Shown piece by piece: positions 26,366 to 34,876 of a stretch of DNA of 64,000 nt. The number at the start of each line of letters is the position of its first letter. Position 1 is the stretch's first letter. A model generated the notes under the pieces. It was not told the origin of the DNA. It did not search any database and saw only the letters and a list, made by a program, of their open reading frames with translations. The stretch spans positions 1 through 64,000 of the forward strand of contig NZ_JAMXMV010000032.1 in assembly GCF_024055715.1 (NCBI RefSeq), written 5' to 3'. Position numbers and translations under genes: made by a program. Source of the stretch: Actinoallomurus soli (lineage in GTDB: Bacteria; Actinomycetota; Actinomycetes; Streptosporangiales; Streptosporangiaceae).

Positions 26366-26935
26366 ATGGCCGAATTCCTGACCGACATCAAGACGATCCG
26401 CGAGCGGGCCAAGACCGAGATCGACAAGGGGCCCGTGACCGACGCGTACGGCGCGGACCTGGAGCGCGTCATCCAGGTCTGTAACGAGGCGCTGGCCACG
26501 GAGATCGTCTGCGTACTGCGGTACAAGCGGCACTACTTCACCGCCACCGGCATCCACGCCGAGGCGGTCGCCGGGGAGTTCCTGGAGCACGCCCAGGAGG
26601 AGCAGAACCACGCCGACATGCTGGCCGAACGCATCGTCCAGCTCGGCGGCGAGCCCGACTTCAACCCCGACACTCTCGCGACCCGGGCGCACGCCGAGTA
26701 CGCCGGGAGCCTCGACCTGGTGGAGATGACCAAGGAGGACCTCGTCGCCGAGCGCGTCGCGATCATGTCCTACACCGAGATCATCCAGTGGATCGGGGAC
26801 AAGGATCCGACGACGAAGCGGGTGTTCGAGACGATCCTCGCCCAGGAGGAGGAGCACGCCGACGACCTGCGTGGCCTGCTCGAACGCCTTCCGGAGGAGC
26901 TCAGGAGGCTCAACGAGAGCCCGCGAGAGGTCTGA
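26366..26935 (+). CDS. Ferritin-like (bacterioferritin/Dps-type) di-iron protein
   Basis: 189 residues forming a four-helix bundle. Iron ligands appear as an ATEIVC Glu near residue 44, EHAQEEQNHADM near 75 and a late EEEHADDL near 155, with VAERVA between. Such proteins oxidise and store iron or protect against peroxide. GGAGG precedes the ATG by about ten bases. It ends at a strong bidirectional hairpin shared with the TetR gene. The fold is clear; whether it binds haem (Met in the dimer interface) is not. Confidence 0.85.
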   Translation: MAEFLTDIKTIRERAKTEIDKGPVTDAYGADLERVIQVCNEALATEIVCVLRYKRHYFTATGIHAEAVAGEFLEHAQEEQNHADMLAERIVQLGGEPDFNPDTLATRAHAEYAGSLDLVEMTKEDLVAERVAIMSYTEIIQWIGDKDPTTKRVFETILAQEEEHADDLRGLLERLPEELRRLNESPREV

Positions 26936-26953
26936 CGGCACCGGCGGGACCGC

Positions 26954-26998
26954 GCCGGGCGCCTCGGGCGATGACGGCATCGCACCGAGACGCCCGGC
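26954..26998. terminator. Long nested hairpin between convergent genes
   Basis: Outer arms at 26954-26967 and about 26985-26998 pair almost perfectly (one mismatch) and enclose an inner GCGATG/CATCGC stem. The structure lies between the stops of the ferritin-like (26935) and TetR (27005) genes and should terminate transcription from both sides. Confidence 0.75.
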
Positions 26999-27004
26999 AC
27001 GGTC

Positions 27005-27682
27005 TCAGCGATGCCGGGAGATGCCGTCGAAGAGGACCTTGATGTAGTGGTCGGCGAGGCCCTCGGCGTCGAGCCGGCCCTCGGGCTGGAACCACCGCAC
27101 CGTCACCCAGATGGTGTCGCGGATCATGCGGTAGGTGAGCTTTGGATCGATGTCCTCACGGAACAGTCCGGTCTCCTGGCCGCGCTCGATCTGACCGACC
27201 CACAACCGCTCGGTCTCGCCCTCGGCCTTGGCGAGGTAGTCGAACCGGTCGAACTGCTTGAGGTAGTTCCAGTCGTTCTGCAGCACCATGATGGCGGCGC
27301 GGTGCGGGATCAGCGTGCCGAAGCAGATGCGCACGAGCTCGGACAGGACCTCGCGCGGGTCGCCGCCCTTGGCCAGGGCCGCCTGGTTCGCGGTCGCGAG
27401 CTCGTCGAAGAAGGACGTCAGGATCTCGTCCACGATCGACTCCTTGGAGTCGAAGTGGTGGTAGAGGCTCCCGGACAGGATCCCCGCCTCGTCCGCGATG
27501 TTGCGGACGGTCGTGGCCTGGTAGCCCTTCTCGGCGAACAGCTCGGCGGCGAGCTTCACGAGGTGCTCGCGGCGCTCGGAGGCGAGTGCCGTAGAGCCCT
27601 TCGCGCGACGGCGGGCGCCCCCCGAGGAGCCGGTGCGGGCATCGGCCCGCGGCCGTCCGTTGTCCTTGCGCGTGGTCGTCAC
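27005..27682 (-). CDS. KstR2-like TetR regulator, probable master of the local catabolic regulon
   Basis: 225 residues from the GTG at 27682. The recognition region TTVRNIADEAGILSGSLYHHF near residue 60 and the C-terminal YRMIRDTIWVTVRWFQPEG are strikingly similar to mycobacterial KstR2, as far as I recall that sequence. KstR2 represses CD-ring degradation genes and is relieved by HIP-CoA. A basic N-terminal extension of about 35 residues is unusual. The longer start at 27733 is rejected because the palindrome at 27704-27717 would lie inside it. Identification as an orthologue is inference; the family call is firm. Confidence 0.85.
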   Translation of the reverse strand: MTTTRKDNGRPRADARTGSSGGARRRAKGSTALASERREHLVKLAAELFAEKGYQATTVRNIADEAGILSGSLYHHFDSKESIVDEILTSFFDELATANQAALAKGGDPREVLSELVRICFGTLIPHRAAIMVLQNDWNYLKQFDRFDYLAKAEGETERLWVGQIERGQETGLFREDIDPKLTYRMIRDTIWVTVRWFQPEGRLDAEGLADHYIKVLFDGISRHR

Positions 27683-27703
27683 CCCCTCATTATGGCCTGT
27701 CCG

Positions 27704-27717
27704 CCCAACCGCTTGTT
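27704..27717 (-). promoter_or_regulatory. KstR2-type operator, autoregulatory
   Basis: Read on the minus strand it is AACAAGCGGTTGGG: a perfect AnCAAG half and a second half with two mismatches. It lies 22 bases upstream of the TetR start, as expected for self-repression. Confidence 0.55.
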
Positions 27718-27841
27718 CAAATGATGGGTTCACGTCTGGTCACCGGTTGAACGATCGTCGCGGCCGCCCGCCGTCGCGAGGCGGCGTCGGCACGGCATAG
27801 GCTCGCATCGCCCCTGGTCACCGCCCCGAGGAGAGGACCGC

Positions 27842-28438
27842 ATGCCGCCTGCGATCGTGTTCGACCTGTTCGGTGTCATCGCGCTGCAGCAGACGCCCGA
27901 GGCCAAGCGCCGGATCGAGGAGATCGCCGGAGTCGCTTCCGACACGCTGTGGGACGCCTATTGGGCCCTCCGTAAACCGTACGACGCGGGGCAGTCGAGC
28001 GCGGAGTACTGGACGGCGGTCGCCGATCGCGTCGGCGTGCGGTTCGCGCCCGCGACGATCGACGCGCTGATCGGGGCCGACCTGGCGAGCTGGACCAACG
28101 CCGACCCGGCCATGGTGTCCCTCGTCGGGGAGCTGGCGCGCCAGGGCCGCCGGCTCGGCCTGCTGTCGAACATCATCGCCGACCTGGTCCCGGTCTTCGA
28201 GGAGCGGCACGGGGAGTGGCTCGCGCACTTCGACGCGCGAACGTACTCCTGCGCGATCGGCGTGGCCAAGCCCGACCACCGCGCCTTCGAGATCGCGGCC
28301 GAGCGGCTCGGGGTCGCGCCGGCGGACTGCCTGTTCATCGACGACGCCGAGGTCAACGTGGTCGCCGCACGCGAGGTCGGCATGCGCGCCGAGGTCTTCC
28401 GCTCCGTCGACCAGGTACGCGCCCTCACCACCGCATAG
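27842..28438 (+). CDS. HAD-family hydrolase
   Basis: 198 residues. IVFDLFGVI at the N-terminus is motif I (with Gly where many phosphatases have the second Asp), LGLLSN near residue 100 is motif II, the Lys of GVAKPDHRAFE near 142 is motif III, and CLFIDDAEVNV is motif IV. Like YihX-type phosphatases it should hydrolyse a small phosphoester in the cytoplasm. Divergent from the TetR gene, with its own GAGGAGAGG ribosome site. Confidence 0.87.
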   Translation: MPPAIVFDLFGVIALQQTPEAKRRIEEIAGVASDTLWDAYWALRKPYDAGQSSAEYWTAVADRVGVRFAPATIDALIGADLASWTNADPAMVSLVGELARQGRRLGLLSNIIADLVPVFEERHGEWLAHFDARTYSCAIGVAKPDHRAFEIAAERLGVAPADCLFIDDAEVNVVAAREVGMRAEVFRSVDQVRALTTA

Positions 28439-28454
28439 CGCCCGCGGCGGGGCG

Positions 28455-28994
28455 TCAGGCGACCGAGTGGATGATCGAGCCGGCGTACTCGTCGGCGGCT
28501 GCGGTGTCCGGAATGGAGATCACCAGGGTCGGGCGCCAGCTCGCAGAGTTCTCGCCGCTGCCTTCGAGATGACTGAACGCGACCCGGGGCGTGCTCAGCG
28601 ACTGTGCTCTTCCCCGTGAGAGCTGCCCGGGGATGAAGACGCCGTCGCCGGTCGTTCGAATGGCCGGACCGGACCAATAGGAGATGTGGGCCTTCGTTAT
28701 GGCCCTTCCGCTGCCAGGGCTGAACTCGGTCGCCGACACGGTGGCGGTCCAGTCGGCGGCGCCTGGTCCGCGCGTGTCATCGACCCGGACCGGTTCCAGC
28801 CGGCTCACCGTCGTCTGTCCTGGCCTGGCCGCACCGAGGGAGAACGACGTCGGAGCGGTGATCGTCACGGCTCCGACATGCAGGGCCATCACCGAGTCGA
28901 GGTCGGCGGAGGCGTTGGCCGGCGGTGCCGGCGCATGACCGATCAGGCCGGTCGCCCACAGTGTCAGAACGCGTCTGCGGCGTTCAGGAATCAT
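28455..28994 (-). CDS. WxL-like secreted surface protein, paralogue 1
   Basis: 179 residues. After a basic, hydrophobic N-terminus (weak signal peptide) the protein is a beta-rich domain with DWTATVSATEF, ISYWSG, TTGDGVFIPG and the C-terminal end YAGSIIHSVA. The same landmarks occur in the divergent gene at 29375 (SWTASVSASPF, VTYVPG, TTGDGTFTP, YTGTVTHSVA), so the two are paralogues. WxL domains bind the cell wall and partner DUF916 proteins in Firmicutes. An alternative start at 29045 also has a good AAGGA site, so the N-terminus is uncertain. Confidence 0.75.
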   Translation of the reverse strand: MIPERRRRVLTLWATGLIGHAPAPPANASADLDSVMALHVGAVTITAPTSFSLGAARPGQTTVSRLEPVRVDDTRGPGAADWTATVSATEFSPGSGRAITKAHISYWSGPAIRTTGDGVFIPGQLSRGRAQSLSTPRVAFSHLEGSGENSASWRPTLVISIPDTAAADEYAGSIIHSVA

Positions 28995-29374
28995 CCGGTC
29001 CGCTGCCTCCCGTCGACCGCCGATCGGCTTCCCGGCGGGTCTCATCGCACGATCCTTCTACCTCGGCTCCCGTTCAGGTTCCATCGGGACACGCCGGTGG
29101 TGAATCCCGGGACGTAGTTCGGATCGTCACGGGAGCCGATGAAGTGAAGTGTCTGGATTATTTGGAAATCGGACGCAGACCGAGTGGTGCCCGGAAATGG
29201 ACTTCAAGGCGGCTTACCGTGGTGCTGCGAACGAGATTTCACGCGGTGTAGGCGACGTGTCGAGTGGGTAGCCTATGGCTGCGATCTTCGAGCGACGGCG
29301 AAACGGAATTCTTTGCATCAGCGTCGGCCGGTCGCGTTTCCTTATGATCGAGCATTCCATGCGAGGAGGGATAA
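28995..29374. other. Divergent intergenic region of the WxL-like pair
   Basis: 380 bases between two divergent secreted-protein genes, noticeably richer in A+T than neighbouring coding DNA. No ORF here looks real. It must hold both promoters; TATGAT near 29343 is a possible -10 box for the plus-strand gene. No clear palindromic operator is visible. Confidence 0.5.
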
Positions 29375-29926
29375 GTGCGTCATATCACGCTGACGGTCGC
29401 CGGTGCCGTCGTTCTCGGGGTGACCGCGTCGCAGCCGGTGAGCGCGGGTACCTGTGGGAGTCCGACGGGCTGTTCCACGGGCACCATCACCACGTTCACC
29501 GTCAACGCGGGAGACCTGTCGCTGACCGTTCCGGACACGGCGGCGCTGAACAACGGGGCGCCCGGCGCCACCGTCACGAACCCCGCGGGGGTGTTCGGCA
29601 CGGTGACGGTCACCGACGCTCGGGGCGCCAACCCCGCGTCCTGGACGGCGAGCGTTTCGGCTTCGCCCTTCGACGGAGGAGCCGACGTCCCCGCGATCCC
29701 GCCGTCCGCCGTGACCTATGTGCCGGGCGCCGCCACGACGACCGGAGACGGTACTTTCACGCCGACCACGCAGACCTTGAGCACTACGCCGCAGCCCGTT
29801 TACACCCACACCGGCGGCGTCGGCGGCAATACCGCATCCTGGAGTCCGGCCCTGACCGTGGCCATTCCCGTCACCGCGACAGCGGGGCGGACCTACACCG
29901 GGACGGTGACCCATTCGGTCGCATGA
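29375..29926 (+). CDS. WxL-like secreted surface protein, paralogue 2
   Basis: 183 residues. A clean signal peptide (MRHITLTVAGAVVLGVTASQPVSA) is followed by a Cys pair (GTCGSPTGC) and a Thr/Ala-rich beta domain with SWTASVSASPF and the YTGTVTHSVA end shared with the protein at 28455. GTG start with GAGGAGGG about six bases upstream. It lies 22 bases before the DUF916-like gene and is probably cotranscribed with it, as WxL and DUF916 genes are in Firmicutes. Likely exported and held at the cell surface. Confidence 0.78.
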   Translation: MRHITLTVAGAVVLGVTASQPVSAGTCGSPTGCSTGTITTFTVNAGDLSLTVPDTAALNNGAPGATVTNPAGVFGTVTVTDARGANPASWTASVSASPFDGGADVPAIPPSAVTYVPGAATTTGDGTFTPTTQTLSTTPQPVYTHTGGVGGNTASWSPALTVAIPVTATAGRTYTGTVTHSVA

Positions 29927-29948
29927 TCCCGTATCACCGTGGTCGACC

Positions 29949-30923
29949 ATGATGTTGCTGGTCGTGTTCTCCATGAACACGACCAGCAGTGCGTCCGCGG
30001 CGGTGGCGTCGCACGACGCGCACGGTCGCTTCGGAATCCGTCTGCTGGAAGCACCGGTCGTACGCCGCAAGGATCCCCGTGCCTATTATCAGATCGTCGA
30101 CCACATAGCGCCCGGTACGACCATCCACCGGCGGATACTCGTCGAGAACGCGTCCACCAGGCCGTTGCGAGTACAGCTCTACGCGGGCGCGGCGCAGGTC
30201 CTCAAGCACAGGTTCATCCCACTGATCGGGCGGACCCCTAACGAGCTGACGACATGGATGTCGCTCGACAAGCCGTCGCTCGATCTGTCCCCGCACGGCG
30301 AGGGGACGGCACGCGTGACGATCAAGGTCCCGCCGTCGGCCTCGCGTGGAGAGCGTTACGGTGTCGTCTGGGCTCAGGCCGAGGCTCTGCCGGACGCCCG
30401 GCACAACCTCGGAGTGATCAACAGGGTCGGTGTCCGCACCTTCCTCGACGTCGGACCGGGCGGGGAGCCCGCCTCTGATTTCCAGATCACGAGCCTGACG
30501 CCCGCGCGACGTAAGGACGGCAGCCCGGAGGTTCTCGCGCAGGTCCGTAACTCGGGCGGTCGGGTCCTCGAGATGGGCGGTGCCCTGACGCTGTCGGACG
30601 GCCCCGGCAAGATGAAGGCCGGCCCGTTCGCCGCGACGCTCGGGACCACCCTGGTCCCGGGCGACAGTGCACCGGTGAGCGTGGTCCTGGACCGCAGACT
30701 GCCGAGCGGTCCGTGGAAGGCCCGGCTGACGCTGCAGAGCGGCATGATCAAGCGGACCGTATCGGCGACTCTCACGTTTCCGGCCGTCAACGACACCGCG
30801 GGATCGCCGATCCGGCTGAGCTCCAGCCGGTTGACCGAGGGGCTCATGGTGGGCGGGGCCGTACCGGCCGTCGTCCTGGCGTTGTGGCTCCTGCGCCGCT
30901 ATCGCCCGAGGAGGCGGTCGTAG
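29949..30923 (+). CDS. DUF916-like (WxL-interacting) membrane-anchored protein
   Basis: 324 residues. A short signal sequence is followed by a first beta domain with the family run IAPGTTIHRRILVENAS near residue 60 and PPSASRGERYGVVWAQAEA near 120. A second Ig-like domain (about 175-285) precedes one TM segment near 300 and an RRYRPRRRS tail. The topology is outside domains, one C-terminal anchor. Proteins of this type bridge WxL proteins to the envelope. No strong Shine-Dalgarno; coupling to the 29375 gene is likely. Confidence 0.78.
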   Translation: MMLLVVFSMNTTSSASAAVASHDAHGRFGIRLLEAPVVRRKDPRAYYQIVDHIAPGTTIHRRILVENASTRPLRVQLYAGAAQVLKHRFIPLIGRTPNELTTWMSLDKPSLDLSPHGEGTARVTIKVPPSASRGERYGVVWAQAEALPDARHNLGVINRVGVRTFLDVGPGGEPASDFQITSLTPARRKDGSPEVLAQVRNSGGRVLEMGGALTLSDGPGKMKAGPFAATLGTTLVPGDSAPVSVVLDRRLPSGPWKARLTLQSGMIKRTVSATLTFPAVNDTAGSPIRLSSSRLTEGLMVGGAVPAVVLALWLLRRYRPRRRS

Positions 30924-30948
30924 GCGGCGCGAGGCGAATCCGCGGTGG

Positions 30949-31365
30949 TCAGGAGGCGGACCAGCCGGTCCACTTCTGTACGGTCAGGGCGATGACCGGG
31001 CCTTCCGGGGGATTGGCGCGGTACTGCCGGTAGCGCTCGCAGAGCAGGCCGATCGGCGCGGCCATGGCCTCCGGGTCCTCGATGATCTGGGCGGTGGCGT
31101 CGGCGCGTACCCACCAGAGGCGGGACCACTCGTCCTCGTAGTGGTCGGCCAGCACGGTGACGCGGGGGTCGGCCTGGATGTTCCGCAGCCGTTTGAGATC
31201 CCGGGTGTACTTCGGCTTGGCGTCGACGGCGGAGTAGATCCGGTCGCCGTCCACGGCGAACGTCATGACGACCAGATGCGGACGCCCCGTCTCGTCGACG
31301 GTCGCCATGCGGGCGGCGCGCGCGGCCGCGAAACGAGTGCGCGCGATCTGCTCCGGAAGCCTCAT
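30949..31365 (-). CDS. PPOX-class (F420-type) oxidoreductase
   Basis: 138 residues of the split beta-barrel family: RFAAARAARMATVDETGRPHLVVMTFAVDGDRIYSAVD at the N-terminus and QADPRVTVLADHYEDEWSRLWWVRADATAQI in the middle. Relatives bind F420 or FMN and reduce small molecules. The ATG at 31365 is preferred because the longer frame to 31488 is Arg-rich and unlike the family. Convergent with the DUF916-like gene, divergent from cebE. Confidence 0.85.
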   Translation of the reverse strand: MRLPEQIARTRFAAARAARMATVDETGRPHLVVMTFAVDGDRIYSAVDAKPKYTRDLKRLRNIQADPRVTVLADHYEDEWSRLWWVRADATAQIIEDPEAMAAPIGLLCERYRQYRANPPEGPVIALTVQKWTGWSAS

Positions 31366-31481
31366 TCTCCGAGGTTGCCACGGGTCGGCCGGGCGAGAGC
31401 GCAGGCGGCGGGGGTCGGAGGCACCGTGTCGCCGCAGGGTAGGAGGACGTGACGTCCGCGTAACGAATGTGTTTCGGGCTA

Positions 31482-31529
31482 TTGACATCCCCTACGCCTC
31501 CCGGCTTCCCTTCGTGGGAGCGCTCCCAC
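31482..31529 (+). promoter_or_regulatory. ceb operon promoter and CebR box
   Basis: TTGACA at 31482-31487 is a consensus -35. The perfect 16-bp palindrome GTGGGAGCGCTCCCAC at 31514-31529 contains TGGGAGCGCTCCCA, the CebR box known from Streptomyces, placed over the expected start of transcription. CebR is released by cellobiose in Streptomyces, so the operon should be induced by cellulose fragments. Confidence 0.88.
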
Positions 31530-31599
31530 AGAACACCGCGGGTTCCCGAGGAGCCCGATCAACCCCCCGCCTATGGAGACGACCTGAGAGGGGTCCGTC

Positions 31600-32925
31600 A
31601 TGAGGGTCAACATGCATCGCGGGCGAGTCGGCGCCCTGGCGATCGTGCTGTCCGCCGCGCTCGCGGCGGCGTCGGCGTGCTCCAGCGACGACGGAAAGTC
31701 GGACGATTCCAACGGCTCGAGCGCGAAGGTCACGCTCAACGTCGACGACTTCGGTAACTTCGGTTACCAGGATCTGTTCAAGCAGTTCGAGGCCCAGCAC
31801 CCGAACATCAAGATCAACGAGCGGAACGTCCCCAAGCTCGACGACTACACCCCGCGGCTCCAGCAGTGGATCGCGGCGGGCGCGGGCGCCGGCGACGTGG
31901 TCGCGCTCGAAGAGGGCATCGTCAACAAGTTCATGGCGCAGCCCGACAAGTTCGTCGACCTGAAGCAGTACGGCGCGTCGTCGCTGCAGACCAACTACCT
32001 GCCATGGAAGTGGCAGGCCGGCATCAGCGCGGACGGTTCAAAGCTCATCGGCCTCGGCACCGACGTCGGCAGCATGGCACTGTGCTACCGCACCGACCTG
32101 TTCAAGAAGGCGGGCCTGCCCACGCAGCGCGACGAGGTCACCAAGCTCTGGCCCACGTGGGACGACTTCATCAACGTCGGCAAGCGGTTCACCTCGAGGG
32201 TCGGCGGCGACACGAAGTTCATCGACAGCCCGGAGACGTACTACAACACCATCCTCATGCAGGAGGCCGGTAAGACCTCCAACCAGACGTACTTCGACCG
32301 GAGCAACAAGTTCATCATGGAGTCGAACCCGGCCGTGAAGGCGGCGTTCGACGAGACGGTGAAGATGTCGGACGCCGGGCTCGCCAACGGCGTGCAGTTC
32401 CTGTCCGACCCGTGGAGCCAGGCGCTGAAGAAGGACGCCTTCGCCACCGCGCCCTGCCCGGCCTGGATGCTCGGCCTCATCAAGCAGTACGGCGGCGACG
32501 GCCAGCAGGGCAAGTGGGACGTCGCGGGCGTGCCGGGCGGCGGCGGTAACTGGGGCGGCTCCTGGCTGGCCGTGCCGCAGCAGAGCAAGCACCCCAAGGA
32601 GGCGGCCGAGCTGGCCAAGTTCCTGACCAGCCCGCAGGGCCAGATCGCCGCGTTCAAGTCGGCCAACAACCTGCCGTCCTCCCCGCAGGCGCTCAATGAC
32701 CCGTCGGTCAAGGCGTTCAACAACCCGTACTTCAACAACGCCCCGGTCGGCCAGATCTACGGGACGACCGCGCTGGGCCTCAAGCCGGTCTACCTCGGGT
32801 CCGACAACCAGGAGGTCCGGCAGGCGGTCGAGGCGGACCTGCGCGCGATCGCGCAGAAGAAGCTGTCCTCGTCCTCCGGCTGGAGCAAGGCCGTCTCCGA
32901 CGCCAAGAAGGCGGCGGGCCTGTAG
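31600..32925 (+). CDS. cebE: Cellobiose/cello-oligosaccharide ABC transporter binding lipoprotein
   Basis: 441 residues. Lipoprotein signal with lipobox SACS near residue 27, then a family 1 extracellular solute-binding protein (TLNVDDFGNFGYQDLFKQFE and later SWLAVPQQSKHPKEAAELAKFL). It should catch cello-oligosaccharides outside the membrane and hand them to CebFG. GAGAGGGG precedes the ATG. First gene of the operon behind the CebR box. The assignment rests on box, gene order and family together. Confidence 0.9.
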   Translation: MRVNMHRGRVGALAIVLSAALAAASACSSDDGKSDDSNGSSAKVTLNVDDFGNFGYQDLFKQFEAQHPNIKINERNVPKLDDYTPRLQQWIAAGAGAGDVVALEEGIVNKFMAQPDKFVDLKQYGASSLQTNYLPWKWQAGISADGSKLIGLGTDVGSMALCYRTDLFKKAGLPTQRDEVTKLWPTWDDFINVGKRFTSRVGGDTKFIDSPETYYNTILMQEAGKTSNQTYFDRSNKFIMESNPAVKAAFDETVKMSDAGLANGVQFLSDPWSQALKKDAFATAPCPAWMLGLIKQYGGDGQQGKWDVAGVPGGGGNWGGSWLAVPQQSKHPKEAAELAKFLTSPQGQIAAFKSANNLPSSPQALNDPSVKAFNNPYFNNAPVGQIYGTTALGLKPVYLGSDNQEVRQAVEADLRAIAQKKLSSSSGWSKAVSDAKKAAGL

Positions 32926-32928
32926 ACC

Positions 32929-32978
32929 GACGGGTGGCGCCGGCCTTCCCCAGGACGCGTCGGCCGGCGCCGCCCGTC
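32929..32978 (+). terminator. Intercistronic stem-loop after cebE
   Basis: A 17-bp stem (32929-32945 with 32962-32978, one G-T wobble) around a 16-base loop sits between cebE and cebF with no T-run. Such stem-loops behind binding-protein genes act as partial terminators or 3'-end stabilisers, giving more binding protein than permease. Confidence 0.75.
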
Positions 32979-33017
32979 TCCACGCTCGCCCGTCTTCTTC
33001 GTGAAAGGAACTGCTGG

Positions 33018-33983
33018 ATGGCTGTCGACCTGCGGCCCGCAACGGCCGCACCTCGCGCCGCGCCTCACGAGCGGCGCGGTTTTCGCGCCCGGCTCGCCCG
33101 GATGGACCTGAAGTACTCGCCCTACCTCTACATCTCGCCGTTCTACATCCTCTTCCTGGCGTTCGGGCTCTTCCCGCTCGGCTACACGTTCTGGGTCTCG
33201 CTGAACCGCTGGGAGATCATCGGCGACCACAAGTTCATCGGCCTGCGCAACTACACGCGGCTGATGACCGACGACCAGTTCTGGAACGCCGTCGTCAACA
33301 CGCTCGGCATGTTCGTCATCGCCACCGTGCCGCAGCTGATCCTGGCGCTGCTGCTGGCGAACGCGCTCAACCGGCGGCTGCGCTTCCAGACGCTGTTCCG
33401 GATGGGCGTGCTGCTGCCGCTCGTGACGTCCGTCGCGGCGGTCGCCATCGTGTTCACCCAGCTGTACGGCCGCGACTACGGAATGATCAACTGGATCCTG
33501 CACTTCTTCGGGGTCCACAAGATCGACTGGCAGGCGAACCGCTGGGGCTCCTGGGTCGCCATCTCGACCATGGTCGACTGGCGGTGGACCGGCTACAACT
33601 CGCTCATCTTCCTCGCCGGCATGCAGGCGATCCCGCGTGACCTGTACGAGGCCGCGGCGATCGACGGCGCGTCCCGGCGGCAGCAGTTCTGGCGGATCAC
33701 CGTGCCGATGCTGCGCCCGACGATCATCTTCACCTCGATCATCTCCACCATTGGGGGCCTGCAACTGTTCACCGAGCCGCTGCTGTTCAACTTCGGCTAC
33801 ATGAACGGCGGCTCGCTGCGGCAGTCGCAGACCGTGGCGATGTACATGTTCGAGAACGCCTTCAACCGCTTCCAGTACGGCTACGGCTCCGCGGTCGCCT
33901 GGATGCTCTTCCTGCTGATCCTCGTGTTCTCTCTCGTCAATTTCCTGCTGATCCGCCGCTTCGCCGGAGGTGAGGACAAGTGA
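33018..33983 (+). CDS. cebF: Cello-oligosaccharide ABC transporter permease
   Basis: 321 residues with six TM segments; YISPFYILFLAFGLFPLGYTFWVSL is TM1. The cytoplasmic EAA loop EAAAIDGASRRQQFWRITVPML near residue 215 contacts the ATPase. ATG 33018 with AAGGA eight bases upstream. Its stop overlaps the cebG start (GTGA). No ATPase gene is in the operon; in Streptomyces the shared MsiK ATPase serves this transporter. Confidence 0.9.
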   Translation: MAVDLRPATAAPRAAPHERRGFRARLARMDLKYSPYLYISPFYILFLAFGLFPLGYTFWVSLNRWEIIGDHKFIGLRNYTRLMTDDQFWNAVVNTLGMFVIATVPQLILALLLANALNRRLRFQTLFRMGVLLPLVTSVAAVAIVFTQLYGRDYGMINWILHFFGVHKIDWQANRWGSWVAISTMVDWRWTGYNSLIFLAGMQAIPRDLYEAAAIDGASRRQQFWRITVPMLRPTIIFTSIISTIGGLQLFTEPLLFNFGYMNGGSLRQSQTVAMYMFENAFNRFQYGYGSAVAWMLFLLILVFSLVNFLLIRRFAGGEDK

Positions 33984-34876
33984 AGCACGCCGCCAGACGC
34001 TCCCGGCGCGCCGTCGTCCGCGGCTCCCGGCAGGCCGTCGCCGGCTCGGCGCGGCTGTGGCAGGCCAGCCCGCTCACGTACATCGTGCTGATCTTCGCGA
34101 TCGTGCTGTCCGCGTTCCCGCTGTACTGGATGTTCGTCGTGGCCACGCGGACCAACGCGGTCGTCGGCGCCGTGCCGCCGCCGTTCATCGCCGGTCAGCA
34201 CCTCGGCGACAACCTGCGCCGCGTCTTCGAGAACGAGCAGGCCCACTTCGCCAAGGCGCTGATCAACTCCGCGATCGCCTCGGCCGTCATCGCCCTGTCG
34301 ACGGTGTTCTTCGCGTCGCTGGCCGGCTTCGCCTTCGCGAAGCTGCGCTTCAAGGGCCGCAACGCGCTCCTGCTGATCGTCGTCGCCACGATGATGGTGC
34401 CGGTGCAGATGGGGCTCATCCCGCTGTACATGGTGATGGTGCACCTGCACTGGACCGGCAAGCTCCAGGCGGTGATCGTGCCGTTCCTCGTCACCGGTTT
34501 CGGCGTGTTCATGATGCGGCAGTACGCCTCGCAGGCCATCCCGGACGCGCTGGTCGAGGCGGCCCGCGTCGACGGCGCGTCGACGTTCCGGATCTTCTGG
34601 AGCGTGGTGCTGCCCGCGCTGCGCCCCGCGGCCTCCGTGCTGGCGCTGTTCACCTTCATGCAGCAGTGGAACGAGTTCATCTGGCCCCGGGCCGTGCTGA
34701 ACCCGGACAACCCGACCGTCCAGTACTCCCTGGCGCTGCTGAACAGCGCCTACTTCAACGATTACACGCTGATGTTCGCCGGAACCGTCGTGGCGACCAT
34801 CCCGCTGTTCATCGTCTTCGTGGTATTCGGCCGCCAGATCATCAGCGGAATCATGGAAGGGGCCGTGAAGGCATGA
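33980..34876 (+). CDS. cebG: Cello-oligosaccharide ABC transporter permease
   Basis: 298 residues, six TM segments, EAA loop VEAARVDGASTFRIFWSVVLPAL near residue 195. GTG start overlapping the cebF TGA; ATGA overlap with the beta-glucosidase downstream. It pairs with CebF as the heterodimeric channel of the MalFG type. Confidence 0.9.
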   Translation: MKHAARRSRRAVVRGSRQAVAGSARLWQASPLTYIVLIFAIVLSAFPLYWMFVVATRTNAVVGAVPPPFIAGQHLGDNLRRVFENEQAHFAKALINSAIASAVIALSTVFFASLAGFAFAKLRFKGRNALLLIVVATMMVPVQMGLIPLYMVMVHLHWTGKLQAVIVPFLVTGFGVFMMRQYASQAIPDALVEAARVDGASTFRIFWSVVLPALRPAASVLALFTFMQQWNEFIWPRAVLNPDNPTVQYSLALLNSAYFNDYTLMFAGTVVATIPLFIVFVVFGRQIISGIMEGAVKA

